Source: Caulobacter vibrioides (GTDB lineage: Bacteria > Pseudomonadota > Alphaproteobacteria > Caulobacterales > Caulobacteraceae). From it: DNA of 64,000 nucleotides. Below are positions 35,035 through 45,469 of this stretch, piece after piece; position 1 is the stretch's first letter; each line of letters opens with the position of its first letter. The stretch covers positions 186,001 through 250,000 of the forward strand of contig NZ_PJRR01000016.1 in the NCBI RefSeq assembly GCF_002858865.1, in the 5' to 3' direction. Position numbers and translations under genes: made by a program. The notes under the pieces are model-generated. The model ran no database searches, was not told the DNA's origin, and saw only the letters and a program-made list of their open reading frames with translations.

Positions 35035-35869
35035 GCGCGGGCTCGCGAGCGGTCTGGCTGGACGCCAGCACGGCGACGGCGCGGTTGCGCTCGGCCATCA
35101 GGGCGGCGAAGTCAGGAATGTCGTCGTCACGCTCGATCAGGGTTGGGCGTGGCCCGATGCGCGCGATCAGGCGCGCATACAGCGTCCAAACCACCTCCGC
35201 GACCGGCGCGCCGTGGGTGTCGATCAGGAGGTTTGAGCCGCCCGGATCCGGCGCGTGCCCGGCCAGATGGATCTCACCGATGGCGTGAGCGGGCAGGGCG
35301 TCCAGATAGGTCTCGGGCGCATAGCCGAGATTCTGGGCGCTGACGAAGACGTTGTTGACGTCCACGAGCAGTCCGCAGCCGGTGCGGGTCGCCAGGGCCT
35401 CGAGAAAGTCGACCTCGTTCAACGTATGCCCTTTGAGCGGGAGGTAGAGCGAGGGGTTCTCGATGAGCACGCGGCGCTGCAGGGCGTCCTGCATCCGGGC
35501 GACATTGCCGCAGATGCGGTCGAGGGCGGCGCGTGTGCGGGGGAAGGGCAGGAGGTCTGGATGATGCGCCCCGCGATGGGTCGACCAGGCCAGATGTTCG
35601 GAAACGACGAACGGGTCGAAGCGATCGACGAGCCGCTTCAGGGCTTGCAGATGCTCGGGATCCGGGTCGGTGTCGGCCGCCAGAGACAGCCCCACGCCAT
35701 GTAGCGAGACGGGACGCCGCGCTCGCACGGCTTCGAGAGCGGCGAGACGGGGCCCTCCGGCGGACATGTAGTTTTCAGGATGAACCTCGAACCAGAGGCC
35801 CTCGGCGTCGCATGCGATCGCGTCGCCATAGTGCTGCGATTTGAGGCCAAGGCCGGCGGAAGGGGTCAT
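35027..35869 (-). CDS. bufB: Multinuclear non-haem iron oxidase BufB (DUF692)
   Basis: 280 residues of the MNIO/DUF692 TIM-barrel family, which installs thiooxazole-type modifications on cysteines of bufferin peptides using iron and oxygen. Metal ligands are visible in LHGVGLSL, VSEHLAWS, LIENPSLYL, LVDVNNVFVSAQNLG, IGEIHLAGH and DTHGAPV. It is separated from bufA by 78 bp with a hairpin. Confidence 0.92.
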   Translation of the reverse strand: MTPSAGLGLKSQHYGDAIACDAEGLWFEVHPENYMSAGGPRLAALEAVRARRPVSLHGVGLSLAADTDPDPEHLQALKRLVDRFDPFVVSEHLAWSTHRGAHHPDLLPFPRTRAALDRICGNVARMQDALQRRVLIENPSLYLPLKGHTLNEVDFLEALATRTGCGLLVDVNNVFVSAQNLGYAPETYLDALPAHAIGEIHLAGHAPDPGGSNLLIDTHGAPVAEVVWTLYARLIARIGPRPTLIERDDDIPDFAALMAERNRAVAVLASSQTAREPAHV

Positions 35870-35889
35870 GGTCTGATCTTAGAGGCGCG

Positions 35890-35916
35890 CCGCTCCCGAC
35901 CGCTCTTTGGGAGCGG
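35890..35916 (-). other. Intercistronic hairpin between bufA and bufB
   Basis: CCGCTCCC (35890-35897) and GGGAGCGG (35909-35916) form an 8-bp stem with an 11-base loop, in the 78-bp gap. No T-run follows, so it could be a stability or attenuation element that lets the precursor be made in excess over the enzymes. Confidence 0.45.
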
Positions 35917-35947
35917 CCGGAAGCGACGGGGAACGATGGTTCGGCGC

Positions 35948-36943
<996 letters not shown>

Positions 36944-36957
<14 letters not shown>

Positions 36958-37588
36958 TCTGATCGACGCCCTGGCCGCCGATGCAGGGCGGGGGTCTGAG
37001 CCCGCGCCTCCGCGCCGCCTCGCCTTTGTCGCAGGCCTGGGCGGTCTGGCTGCGCTGCTTCTGGTGCTGGGCTGGCTTCAGGCTCGCCCGGATCTGGGTC
37101 AGGCGATCCTGGGGCCCATGTTCTGGGTGAAGGCGATCTATACCGGTCTGCTGGGGCTTGCCGGCTATCTCGCCGTGGAGCGCCTGTCGCGGCCCGGCGG
37201 CTCGGGTCGACGCGGCTGGATTATCGGCGCGGTGGTTTTCGGGGCCTGCGCCGTCGCAGGGATTTACCAGGCGATCACCAGTCCTGATGTGCAGGCCGCG
37301 CTGAAGCTGCTGCACGGATACTCATGGCGCTCGTGCAGCCCGCGCATCCTGGTGCTGGGTTTGCCGATGCTGGCTCTGGGACTTTGGGCCTTGCGCGGCA
37401 TGGCGCCCACCCGGCCGGGCTTGGCGGGCTTCGCCATGGGGCTGTTCTCCGGGGGCGTGGTCGCCACCGTCTATGGCCTGCATTGCCCCGAGCACACCTT
37501 CACCTTCCTGGCGCTCTGGTACAGCCTAGGCGTTCTGGCGCTGGGCCTGATCGGCGGTTGGGCGGGACGCTGGCTGCTGAGGTGGTGA
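36944..37588 (+). CDS. nrsF: Anti-sigma factor NrsF (DUF1109)
   Basis: 214 residues with six membrane helices. Cysteines at 131 (RSCSPRI) and 181 (GLHCPEHTF) occupy the positions reported as essential for NrsF to sense metals and hold SigF. The N-terminal cytoplasmic part (MRTDDLIDALAADAG) should bind sigma. Starts at GTG, overlapping sigF by 14 bp, which couples translation. Confidence 0.92.
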
Positions 37589-37749
37589 GCAACCGCCCGT
37601 GGCGCGCGGCGCCGCGAGTGCAAATTCTTGAGCCTCGCGCTCCGGTCGATTGACAAGCCGCCGTTCCGCCCATGAAGTGCCGCCTCTTTCGCGGGGGGAG
37701 ACGCGATTGGCTTGGCGCAAAAGCCGCAAGGCTCTGTGGGGAAAGGCGC

Positions 37750-38430
37750 GTGACCATCGACGAGACCCTCACACCGACGTCTGGCGGCGCGGCCATCTGG
37801 TCGGCGGAGAATCTGCTGTGGCGCCTCGCCGAAGTGGCCGTAGCCGGGGCTCTTGGCGGCCTTTTGATGGTTCTGGCCTGGCTCGGCGTACGGCCTGATC
37901 TGGCGGCGGCGGTTCAGGCGCCGGTTTTCTGGATCAAGATCGGCTACGCCTTCGTGCTGGCGATCGGCGCCGGCGTGACTGCGTGTCGCATGGCGCGCGG
38001 CCGGCGCTGGGGCCTGGTTCCGCTTCTGCTGGCGGCGGGGGTGGCGGGCGGTTTCCTGACCTTTGGCCTCGTGCAGGCGCTGGCGATGAACCCTGAGGCG
38101 CTGATGCGTCTCTACTGGCCCACCGCCCTGGCCTGCATCGTCGCTATCCTGGCCATCGCGACCCCGATGCTGCTGTTCGCCAGCTACGGTCTTGCCAGTG
38201 TCGATCCTGAAAAGCCCAAGCTGGTCGGGTTCGCGGGCGGTGTGGCCTGCGGCGCGGTCGCCGATGTCGTCTTTGGCCTGCATTGCCCGTTCACGACCTT
38301 CGCCTTCATCGCGCCCTGGCACACGGCGGGCATACTGACCTGTGGCGTGGCGGGCCTGCTGTTGGTCGATCTCTTCGGCCGGATCAGGCGCGCCCGCGCG
38401 CCCCTGATCGAGGGCGCGGCGGTCGAATAA
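37750..38430 (+). CDS. NrsF-like DUF1109 membrane protein (paralogue)
   Basis: About 226 residues from GTG 37750, with six hydrophobic helices. Both cysteines of NrsF are retained (ALACIVAIL and GLHCPFTTF) in the same context, so it is a second NrsF-like protein without a linked sigma gene. The N-terminus (MTIDETLTPTSGG) differs from NrsF, which suggests a different partner or no sigma binding. An ATG at 37672 gives a longer version with a basic N-terminus that is less convincing. Confidence 0.75.
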   Translation: MTIDETLTPTSGGAAIWSAENLLWRLAEVAVAGALGGLLMVLAWLGVRPDLAAAVQAPVFWIKIGYAFVLAIGAGVTACRMARGRRWGLVPLLLAAGVAGGFLTFGLVQALAMNPEALMRLYWPTALACIVAILAIATPMLLFASYGLASVDPEKPKLVGFAGGVACGAVADVVFGLHCPFTTFAFIAPWHTAGILTCGVAGLLLVDLFGRIRRARAPLIEGAAVE

Positions 38431-38458
38431 AAAAAGGGAGGCCAAGGCCTCCCTTTTT
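38429..38458. terminator. Bidirectional terminator between nrsF paralogue and fba
   Basis: GGGAGGCC (38436-38443) and GGCCTCCC (38446-38453) form a stem flanked by an A-run on the left and a T-run on the right. It therefore ends transcripts from both directions. Confidence 0.85.
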
Positions 38459-38480
38459 CACATCCATTCGATCGCGCCGG

Positions 38481-39572
38481 TTACTCGGCGGCGGCCTTGG
38501 CGGCGCTGGCGCCGAACTTGGCGTGCAGTTCGCCGGACGCGTAGCGCTTGGCCATGGTCGCGGTCGACATCGGCTTGATCTTGTCGGCGTGGCCGGCAGA
38601 ACCGAACTCGACGAAGCGGGCCTGGCAGACCTTGCGCATGGCTTCCTTGGCGGGCTTCAGATAGGCGCGGGGATCAAACTCGCCCGGCTTCTCGACCAGC
38701 AGTTTGCGGATCGCGCCGGTGATGGCCATCCGATTGTCGGTGTCGACATTGATCTTGCGCACGCCGTGCTTGATGCCGCGCTGGATCTCTTCGACCGGCA
38801 CGCCCCAGGTCTGGGGCATCTCGCCGCCGTACTGGTTGATGATGTCCTGCAGGTCCTGCGGGACCGAGCTGGAGCCGTGCATCACCAGGTGGGTGTTGGG
38901 CAGGCGGCGGTGGATTTCCTCGATCACGTTCATGGCCAGAACGTCGCCGTCCGGCTTGCGCGTGAACTTGTAGGCGCCGTGGCTGGTGCCCATAGCGATG
39001 GCCAGGGCGTCGACGCCGGTCTGGGCGACGAAGTCGACCGCCTGGTCCGGATCGGTCAGCAGCTCGTCGTGCGACAGCTTGCCTTCGAAGCCGTGGCCAT
39101 CCTCAGCCTCGCCCATGCCGGTCTCCAGCGAGCCCAGCACGCCCAGCTCGCCCTCGACGGAAACGCCGCAGCTGTGCGCCATCTGCACGACCTTGCGGGT
39201 CACTTCGACGTTGTACTCGTAGCTGGCGGGGGTCTTGGCGTCCTCCATCAGCGAGCCGTCCATCATCACCGAGGTGAAGCCGTACTGGATCGCCGTGGCG
39301 CAGGTCGCCGGGCCGTTGCCGTGGTCCTGGTGCATGCAGACCGGGATGTGCGGGTAGATGTCGACCAGGGCGTCGATCATCTTGGCCAGCATGATGTCGT
39401 TGGCGTAGTTCCGCGCGCCGCGCGAGGCCTGGATGATGACCGGCGAGTTGACCGCATCTGCGGCCTCCATGATCGCCAGGCCCTGTTCCATGTTGTTGAT
39501 ATTAAAGGCGGGCAGCCCGTACTCATGCTCGGCGGCATGGTCCAACAGCTGGCGCAGCGTGATGCGAGCCAC
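38481..39572 (-). CDS. fba: Fructose-bisphosphate aldolase, class II
   Basis: 363 residues of the zinc-dependent class II aldolase (CbbA type). Catalytic and zinc motifs are [24 protein letters not shown] and [12 protein letters not shown], with [10 protein letters not shown]. It cleaves fructose-1,6-bisphosphate or makes it in gluconeogenesis, which is important since Caulobacter uses the Entner-Doudoroff path. Downstream of pgk on the same strand. Confidence 0.95.
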   Translation of the reverse strand: MARITLRQLLDHAAEHEYGLPAFNINNMEQGLAIMEAADAVNSPVIIQASRGARNYANDIMLAKMIDALVDIYPHIPVCMHQDHGNGPATCATAIQYGFTSVMMDGSLMEDAKTPASYEYNVEVTRKVVQMAHSCGVSVEGELGVLGSLETGMGEAEDGHGFEGKLSHDELLTDPDQAVDFVAQTGVDALAIAMGTSHGAYKFTRKPDGDVLAMNVIEEIHRRLPNTHLVMHGSSSVPQDLQDIINQYGGEMPQTWGVPVEEIQRGIKHGVRKINVDTDNRMAITGAIRKLLVEKPGEFDPRAYLKPAKEAMRKVCQARFVEFGSAGHADKIKPMSTATMAKRYASGELHAKFGASAAKAAAE

Positions 39573-39655
39573 GTATTTCTCTCCTGCAAGCGTTAAGTGG
39601 TTTGGGTCGTTTCTTGTTTTTGGGGCCCGGCGCTGAAGCGCTCTCTGCCCAGGAT

Positions 39656-39680
39656 CGTCAGTCTTTAAGTCGTCAGTCTT
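39656..39680. repeat. 10-bp direct repeat between pgk and fba
   Basis: CGTCAGTCTT occurs at 39656-39665 and again at 39671-39680, with 5 bases between. It is a short direct repeat in the pgk-fba spacer, of unknown significance. Confidence 0.4.
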
Positions 39681-39738
39681 CAGTACAGTTGATCGTCGTT
39701 CCGGCGCGAGCCTGCATGACCCGCGCCAGAAGACTATC

Positions 39739-40929
39739 TCAGGATTCGAGCGCCGCGACGCCCGGGAGCGTCTTGCCCTCCATCCATTCCAGGAACGCGC
39801 CGCCCGCCGTCGAAACGAAGGTGAAGTCGGCCGACACGCCTGCGTGGTTCAGAGCGGCGACTGTATCACCACCACCGGCCACGGCTACGATTTTACCCGA
39901 TTTGGCGAGCGAAGCGGCATGTTTCGCTGCGGAAACGGTCGCTTCATCGAACGGAGGCACCTCGAAAACACCCAGAGGGCCGTTCCAGATCAAGGTCAGG
40001 CTCTGGTCCATGGCGGCCAGCAGACGCTTGGCGCTTTCCGGGCCCGCGTCCAGGATCAGGTCGTCAGCCTGGACTTCGCCCAGCGAACGAACCGCCGTCT
40101 CAACGCCCGGCGCGACCTTCTTGGCGACCACGACGTCGACCGGCAGCAGCAGTTCGCAGCCGGCGGCCTTGGCCTTTTCCATGATCTCGCGGGCGGTGTC
40201 GGCCAGGTCCTTTTCGCACAGCGAGCCGCCGACATCGTGGCCCTGGGCGAACAGGAAGGTGTTGGCCATGCCGCCGCCGATCGCCAGGCGATCCAGCTTG
40301 GCGACCAGGTTGTTCAAGAGGTCGAGCTTGGTCGAGACCTTGGAGCCGCCGACGATGCCGATCACCGGCTTCTTCGGATTGCCCAGCGCCGCGTCCAGGG
40401 CTTCCAGCTCGCGCTGCATCGACAGGCCCGGATAGGCGGGCAGCAGCTTGGCCAGGCCTTCGGTCGAGGCGTGGGCGCGGTGGGCGGCGCTGAAGGCGTC
40501 GTTGACATAGACGTCGCCATTGGCGGCCAGGGCCTTGGCGAACTCGGCGTCGTTCTTCTCTTCGCCGGCGTGGAAGCGGACGTTCTCCAGCAAGGCGACG
40601 CCGCCATCGGCGAGGCCGTTCACGACCTCAGCGGCGGCCGGGCCGACGCAGTCACCGGCGAAGGCGACCGGCGCGCCCAGCAGGGCCGCCAGCGGCTCGG
40701 CCACGAAGGCGAGACTCATCTCCGGCACGACCTTGCCCTTGGGACGGTCGAAGTGGGCCAGCAGCACCACCTTGGCGCCTTGCTTGGACAGGTACTGGAT
40801 GGTCGGCAGGGCCGCGCGCAGGCGGGTGTCGTCGGCGACCTTTCCACCGTCGACCGGGACGTTGAAGTCCACGCGGACCAGGGCGCGCTTGCCGGCGAGG
40901 TCGGCGGTGTCGAGGGTGCGGAAGGTCAT
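39739..40929 (-). CDS. pgk: Phosphoglycerate kinase
   Basis: 396 residues with the N-terminal [27 protein letters not shown], the central [16 protein letters not shown] and the ATP-site [10 protein letters not shown]. It makes ATP from 1,3-bisphosphoglycerate. The order gap, pgk, fba on the minus strand is the common cluster; repeat family C lies between gap and pgk. Confidence 0.96.
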   Translation of the reverse strand: MTFRTLDTADLAGKRALVRVDFNVPVDGGKVADDTRLRAALPTIQYLSKQGAKVVLLAHFDRPKGKVVPEMSLAFVAEPLAALLGAPVAFAGDCVGPAAAEVVNGLADGGVALLENVRFHAGEEKNDAEFAKALAANGDVYVNDAFSAAHRAHASTEGLAKLLPAYPGLSMQRELEALDAALGNPKKPVIGIVGGSKVSTKLDLLNNLVAKLDRLAIGGGMANTFLFAQGHDVGGSLCEKDLADTAREIMEKAKAAGCELLLPVDVVVAKKVAPGVETAVRSLGEVQADDLILDAGPESAKRLLAAMDQSLTLIWNGPLGVFEVPPFDEATVSAAKHAASLAKSGKIVAVAGGGDTVAALNHAGVSADFTFVSTAGGAFLEWMEGKTLPGVAALES

Positions 40930-40960
40930 CGGGAGGATCCTGAAAATCTAAGCGTTGGAT

Positions 40961-41043
40961 CCTCGTCCTTCGACAGGCTCAGGATGAGGATCCAAGAGCG
41001 GGCGTCGCAATAGCCCTCATCCTGAGCCCGTCGAAGGACGAGG
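40961..41043. repeat. Inverted-repeat intergenic element, family C
   Basis: Two 29-bp arms (40961-40989 and 41015-41043; ends CCTCGTCCTTCG and CGAAGGACGAGG) with one or two mismatches flank a 25-bp centre. This sequence resembles a short palindromic element scattered in alphaproteobacterial genomes. It sits between gap's terminator and pgk. Confidence 0.75.
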
Positions 41044-41066
41044 GCGGCCGCGCGGCGACGGCCAAG

Positions 41067-41097
41067 CAAAACCCCCGCGCCTTGCGGAGCGGGGGTT
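41067..41097 (-). terminator. Intrinsic terminator of gap
   Basis: On the minus strand an AACCCCCGC/GCGGGGGTT stem is followed by a short T-run. It begins about 10 bp after the gap stop. Confidence 0.8.
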
Positions 41098-41107
41098 GGA
41101 GTGTTCC

Positions 41108-42115
41108 TTACAGGAACTTCGCCATCACGAGCGCGGTGTCGCTCATGCGGGTCGCGAAGCCCCATTCGTTGTCGTACCAGCTGAGCACACGGCCCAGCTT
41201 GCCTTCGATGACCTGGGTCTGGGCCAGGGCCGCCGTCGAGCTTTCGGCGATGTGGTTGAAGTCCGTCGAGACCAGGGCCTCGTCGGTGACGCCCAGCACG
41301 CCCTTCAGCGGGCCGGCGGCGGCGGCCTTCAGGGCGTCGTTCAGCTCGGCGACAGTGGTTTCGCGACCGGGGACGAACTTCAGGTCGACCACCGAGACGT
41401 TCGGGGTCGGGACGCGGATCGACGAGCCGTCCAGCTTGCCCTTCAGGGCCGGCAGGACCAGACCCAGAGCCTTGGCCGCGCCGGTCGAGGTCGGGATCAT
41501 CGACAGGGCCGCCGCGCGGCCGCGGTAGAGGTCCTTGTGCATCGTATCCAGCGTCGGCTGGTCGCCGGTGTAGCTGTGGATCGTGGTCATGTAGCCGCGC
41601 TCGATGCCGACCAGATCGTGGATGACCTTGGCGATCGGGGCCAGGCAGTTGGTGGTGCACGAGCCGTTCGAGACGACCAAGTCGTCAGCCGACAGGGTGT
41701 CGTCGTTGACCTTGAAGACGATGGTCTTGTCGGCGCCGTCGCACGGGGCGCTGACCAGCACGCGCTTGGCGCCGGCTTCCAGGTGCGCGGCGGCCTTTTC
41801 CTTGCTGGTGAAGATGCCGGTGCACTCGAACGCGATGTCGACGCCCAGGTCCTTGTGCGGCAGCTCGGCCGGGTTACGGATGGCCGTGACCTTGATCTTG
41901 CCCATGCCGACGTCGATCCAGTCCTCGCCCGAGGTGACGACGCCGGGGAAGCGGCCATGCACGCTGTCATAGCGCAGCAGGTGGGCGTTGGTCTCGACCG
42001 GGCCCAGGTCGTTGATGGCGACGACCTCGATGTCGCGACGGCCATGCTCGGCGATGGAGCGCAGGACCAGACGTCCGATGCGGCCGAAGCCGTTGATGGC
42101 GACGCGAACAGCCAT
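41108..42115 (-). CDS. gap: Glyceraldehyde-3-phosphate dehydrogenase, type I
   Basis: 335 residues, NAD-binding [12 protein letters not shown] at the N-terminus, catalytic Cys in [12 protein letters not shown], and ASTSTGAA-like phosphate-binding stretch. It oxidises glyceraldehyde-3-phosphate. First gene of gap-pgk-fba, but it is ended by its own terminator. Confidence 0.96.
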   Translation of the reverse strand: MAVRVAINGFGRIGRLVLRSIAEHGRRDIEVVAINDLGPVETNAHLLRYDSVHGRFPGVVTSGEDWIDVGMGKIKVTAIRNPAELPHKDLGVDIAFECTGIFTSKEKAAAHLEAGAKRVLVSAPCDGADKTIVFKVNDDTLSADDLVVSNGSCTTNCLAPIAKVIHDLVGIERGYMTTIHSYTGDQPTLDTMHKDLYRGRAAALSMIPTSTGAAKALGLVLPALKGKLDGSSIRVPTPNVSVVDLKFVPGRETTVAELNDALKAAAAGPLKGVLGVTDEALVSTDFNHIAESSTAALAQTQVIEGKLGRVLSWYDNEWGFATRMSDTALVMAKFL

Positions 42116-42330
42116 GGGTCATTCTCCTGATGTGTGGCCGCCAGGCGTGATCGACCGGCGTTCCCTGTTTTGCTGCGCGTTTTGCGGGGGAAAGACGCGA
42201 AGTCAAGCCCGAGAAACTGACAACCGTCGTTAGAAAGCTGCTATGGGCTGCGCATCGCCCAATTATCGCCCCCGCGTCTGGCTTAGACCCGCTCGATCTA
42301 TATGTTGCGTCGCATGATGGATTTCCGCCG

Positions 42331-42714
42331 ATGATCCCGGCCGACAGTACGGCCCTCGACCTTGCCGTGCGCCGCCTGGAACGGGCGGTGAGCCAGCTTG
42401 AGCAGCGTATCGCGGCCAAGGCGGCCGAGACCCAGCGCGCGTTGGCGGCTGCGGCGACGTCCGCCGTGGCGTCGCCCTTGGCCGTGACCGAGCCTTCCCT
42501 GTTCGATGACGACGAGCGCGCCCGTCTGGTCGCCGACCTGGAAGCCGCCCGCGAACGCGAGAAGGCGCTGGAGGAAGCCGGCGAGCAGGCCTCGGTCGCG
42601 CTGGGCCGCGCCATCGCCGAGATCCGCGCCGCGCTGGGCGACGAGAGCGTGGCCAACGACCTGCACGCGCCGGGTGACGACGACGACCTGTTCGAAGACT
42701 CCGAGGAGGCCTGA
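42331..42714 (+). CDS. zauP: ZauP, coiled-coil partner of ZapA (DUF4164)
   Basis: 127 residues, mostly coiled coil (RRLERAVSQLEQRIAAKAAETQRAL and ERARLVADLEAAREREKALEEAGEQ) with an acidic tail. Position immediately upstream of zapA (3 bp apart) matches C. crescentus ZauP, which with ZapA focuses the FtsZ ring at midcell. Its long helices could bridge FtsZ filaments through ZapA. Confidence 0.85.
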   Translation: MIPADSTALDLAVRRLERAVSQLEQRIAAKAAETQRALAAAATSAVASPLAVTEPSLFDDDERARLVADLEAAREREKALEEAGEQASVALGRAIAEIRAALGDESVANDLHAPGDDDDLFEDSEEA

Positions 42715-42717
42715 TCC

Positions 42718-43044
42718 ATGGCTCAGGTGACCATCCAGGTGAACGGCCGGCCCTACATGGTCGGCTGCGAGGACGGGCAGGAGCCTCACCTGACCGAACT
42801 GGCGCGCCTGTTCGACCGCCAGGTTCGCCAGGTCAGCCAGGATGTCGGCCAGTTGGGCGAGACGCGCCTCTTTTTGATGGGCGCCCTGCTGCTGGCCGAC
42901 GAGCTGTCGGACATGAAGCTGCGCCTGGCCCACGCCAACGCCGAGATCGCCCGCATGCAGCAGGAAGGCACCAAGGCCGAGATCGCCGCCATCCGGGCGC
43001 TGGACGCGGCGGCGGAGCGGATCGAGAAGCTCGCGACTGAGTAG
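42718..43044 (+). CDS. zapA: Cell division protein ZapA
   Basis: 108 residues: N-terminal globular part (MAQVTIQVNGRPYMVGCEDGQEPHLTELARLFDRQV) and C-terminal coiled coil (LFLMGALLLADELSDMKLRLAHANAEI). ZapA crosslinks FtsZ filaments. Coupled to zauP. Confidence 0.92.
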   Translation: MAQVTIQVNGRPYMVGCEDGQEPHLTELARLFDRQVRQVSQDVGQLGETRLFLMGALLLADELSDMKLRLAHANAEIARMQQEGTKAEIAAIRALDAAAERIEKLATE

Positions 43045-43125
43045 TTGCCTTTATTCTTGATGACTAAGGTTGTGCTGCGCGCGCGGCCTCGCCTATCGTC
43101 CCTGTGATCAGGGATGGGGTCTTCA

Positions 43126-45099
43126 ATGAAACTGAGAATTGCGCTTGTGCTGGCGGGGCTGTGCTTTGGCGGTCCTGTCCTGGCGGCCGAGGGAACCGCC
43201 GCCGCGGCCTTCGGCGCTCGGGAGTATGTTCAACAGATCAGCTTGTCGCCGGACGGTAAGCAGGTGGCCCTGGTAGCGCCCAGTGGCGTGCGTGGCGCGA
43301 AGCTCCTGGTTATCGACATCGCGGCGGGGACTTCCAAGACAATCCTCGTTTCCAGTGGCGAGCCGGAAAGACTTTCAGGATGTCGCTGGTCTACAGAGAC
43401 CCGACTGGTCTGCAAGATATACGCTATCATCAAGAGTGCTGAAAATAACGTTCAATACACTCGTGTCCTGGCGTTGAATAACGACGGCAGTGACATGAAG
43501 ATGATGACCGAGGCAGGCAATAATCGGTCGATCGGCGTCGCTCAGGACGGGGGCTCAGTGATCGACTGGTCAGCCGACGCCTCGGCCAGCGCCATTCTGA
43601 TGACCCGGAACTATCTTCCGGAGATGACCACCAACACCCGAACGGCCAGCGAAGACGATGGTCTGGGCGTGGAAAGGGTCGACACGGTCACCTTGGCGCG
43701 GCGGTCTGTCGAAAAGCCCTATCCCAATGCCGTCGAATACATCAGCGACGGTCGGGGCTCCGTCCGAATTCTGGGTCTGCGGCCGACCCGCGGCACATCA
43801 GGCTATGCCGGCGCGCGGACGGCCTATCTCTACCGACAGGAAGGCAAGCGCGAGTGGCTCCCGCTGAGTCAGGTGGTGAGCGGCCCGACCGGCTATACCG
43901 GCTTCAATCCGTACGCCGTCGATCCGAAGCTGAACGTCGCCTATGGCTTTAATGAGAAGGACGGCCGTCAGGCGCTCTTCAAGGTCTCGCTCGACGGATC
44001 GCTGACTCAGGACCTTGTCCTCGCTCGTCCCGACGTTGATGTCGCCGGGCTCGTTCGGATCGGACGACAGGATCGGGTGGTCGGCGCCTACTTTGTCACT
44101 GATCGTCGCGAGACCGAGTTTTTCGACCCAGAACTGCGCAAGCTCGGCGCGGCTCTGGGCAGGGCTTTAGCTGGACGGATTGTTACCTTCATCGATGCGT
44201 CCGCCGACGAATCCAAGCTGCTTCTGTTTGCCGGCGGCGACAGCGATCCGGGCGTCTACTACATTTTCGACAAGTCGACGCGAAAGCTTCAGGATCTGAC
44301 TGGCGCCCGGCCTCAGCTGGAGGGCTTGAAGCTGGCGACGGTTAAGGCGGTCACCTATCCGGCTGCGGACGGTGTCCAGATCCCAGCCTATCTCACCCTG
44401 CCTGCCGGCAGTGACGGAAGGAATCTTCCGGCTATCGTCATGCCGCATGGCGGACCCAGCGCGCGGGACGAATGGGGCTTCGACTGGCTGGCGCAGTTTT
44501 TCGCCCAGCAAGGCTACGCGGTGCTGCAACCTAATTATCGTGGCTCGAGCGGCTACGGCGCAGACTGGTTTCAGAAGAACGGCTTTCAGTCCTGGCGCAC
44601 GGCGATCGGCGACGTGAACGATGGTGGGCGCTGGTTGCAGAAGGAAGGCATCGCAGCGCCGGGCAAGCTGGCTATCGTCGGCTGGTCCTATGGCGGCTAC
44701 GCGGCCCTCCAATCGGCGGTGCTGGATTCTGATCTCTTTAAGGCGGTGGTGGCGATCGCACCGGTCACAGACCTGGAAATGCTGCGCAACGAGTTCTTGA
44801 ACTTCGAGAATTACCTACAGGCCAGCGCGTTTATCGGCAGAGGGCCTCACGTTACCGAGGGTTCTCCGGCCCAGAACGCGGCGGCCATAAAGGCGCCGGT
44901 GCTGCTGTTTCACGGCGATCTCGACGCCAATGTGGGCATCGGTGAGTCACGCCTTATGGAGCGCAAGCTGAAGGCGGCTGGCCGGTCGGTGGAGCTGATT
45001 GAGTTCAAGGGCCTGGATCACCAGCTGGCCGACGACGCAGCGCGAACCCAAATGCTGGGCAAGGCGGATGCGTTCTTGCGAACCGCTTTGGGTTTCTAG
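43126..45099 (+). CDS. S9 family prolyl-oligopeptidase-type peptidase
   Basis: 657 residues with a signal peptide (MKLRIALVLAGLCFGGPVLAAE). A beta-propeller region precedes an alpha/beta-hydrolase with Ser in GWSYGGYAAL, Asp in HGDLDANVG and His in GLDHQLAD. It likely hydrolyses short peptides in the periplasm. The ATG at 43126 starts the signal peptide; another at 43114 is possible. It lies between zapA and the 6S RNA. Confidence 0.87.
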   Translation: MKLRIALVLAGLCFGGPVLAAEGTAAAAFGAREYVQQISLSPDGKQVALVAPSGVRGAKLLVIDIAAGTSKTILVSSGEPERLSGCRWSTETRLVCKIYAIIKSAENNVQYTRVLALNNDGSDMKMMTEAGNNRSIGVAQDGGSVIDWSADASASAILMTRNYLPEMTTNTRTASEDDGLGVERVDTVTLARRSVEKPYPNAVEYISDGRGSVRILGLRPTRGTSGYAGARTAYLYRQEGKREWLPLSQVVSGPTGYTGFNPYAVDPKLNVAYGFNEKDGRQALFKVSLDGSLTQDLVLARPDVDVAGLVRIGRQDRVVGAYFVTDRRETEFFDPELRKLGAALGRALAGRIVTFIDASADESKLLLFAGGDSDPGVYYIFDKSTRKLQDLTGARPQLEGLKLATVKAVTYPAADGVQIPAYLTLPAGSDGRNLPAIVMPHGGPSARDEWGFDWLAQFFAQQGYAVLQPNYRGSSGYGADWFQKNGFQSWRTAIGDVNDGGRWLQKEGIAAPGKLAIVGWSYGGYAALQSAVLDSDLFKAVVAIAPVTDLEMLRNEFLNFENYLQASAFIGRGPHVTEGSPAQNAAAIKAPVLLFHGDLDANVGIGESRLMERKLKAAGRSVELIEFKGLDHQLADDAARTQMLGKADAFLRTALGF

Positions 45100-45160
45100 G
45101 CCCGAGCTGGCCGGATAAGGCCGCCCCTATCGCTGGAGCGGCCTAGCGACTATATAGACA

Positions 45161-45338
45161 GGTGGCGGGTCTTGCTGTGGCTCTCGTCGAAGATTTCTAT
45201 TCCCAGGGACCTTAATCTCTCTATCGGGACCTGTTCCCTCCCGTGGCCGTGGCTGCGGGAACACGGGGCCCACCTGTAACTAACAGGTTCGAGTGGATTG
45301 AAACGTCTTCACGGTTCTTCGCGGCGCCGCCACCTTTT
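45161..45338 (+). ncRNA. ssrS: 6S RNA
   Basis: A stretch of about 178 bases starts 5-10 bases after a TATATA -10 element (45151-45156) and ends in a short T-run. Its ends pair (GGTGGCGG with CCGCCACC), inner segments pair (GAAGATTTC with GAAA..TCTTC), and an apical stem has TGTTCCC with GGGAACA, leaving a large central bubble. The place between zapA and the 5-formyl-THF cyclo-ligase gene is the conserved 6S location. 6S RNA sequesters sigma-70 RNA polymerase. Confidence 0.82.
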
Positions 45339-45348
45339 CTCCATAAGA

Positions 45349-45460
45349 GCTGTCTTCCCGGCCAAGTGCGCAGCACGCCGAGCCGGGATCGCCGAAAGCG
45401 TGGCGCGCGCCGTGCTCCCGGTTCGGCGCGGCCTTGCGGCCGCTGGACCGGGATGCCAGC
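45349..45460. repeat. Palindromic intergenic repeat, family A copy 3 (diverged)
   Basis: About 112 bp: starts GCTGTCTTCCCGGCCAAG and ends CCGGGATGCCAGC, with the same interior order as the element at 26481-26582 but several mismatches. It ends 9 bp before the fthC start codon, so it supplies much of that gene's leader. Confidence 0.65.
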
Positions 45461-45469
45461 TTTCACGGA

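Noticed and set aside
38283..39596. 437-residue ORF on the plus strand over the nrsF-like gene and fba
   Set aside because: It is a shadow of fba on the opposite strand and lacks any domain; fba is unambiguous.
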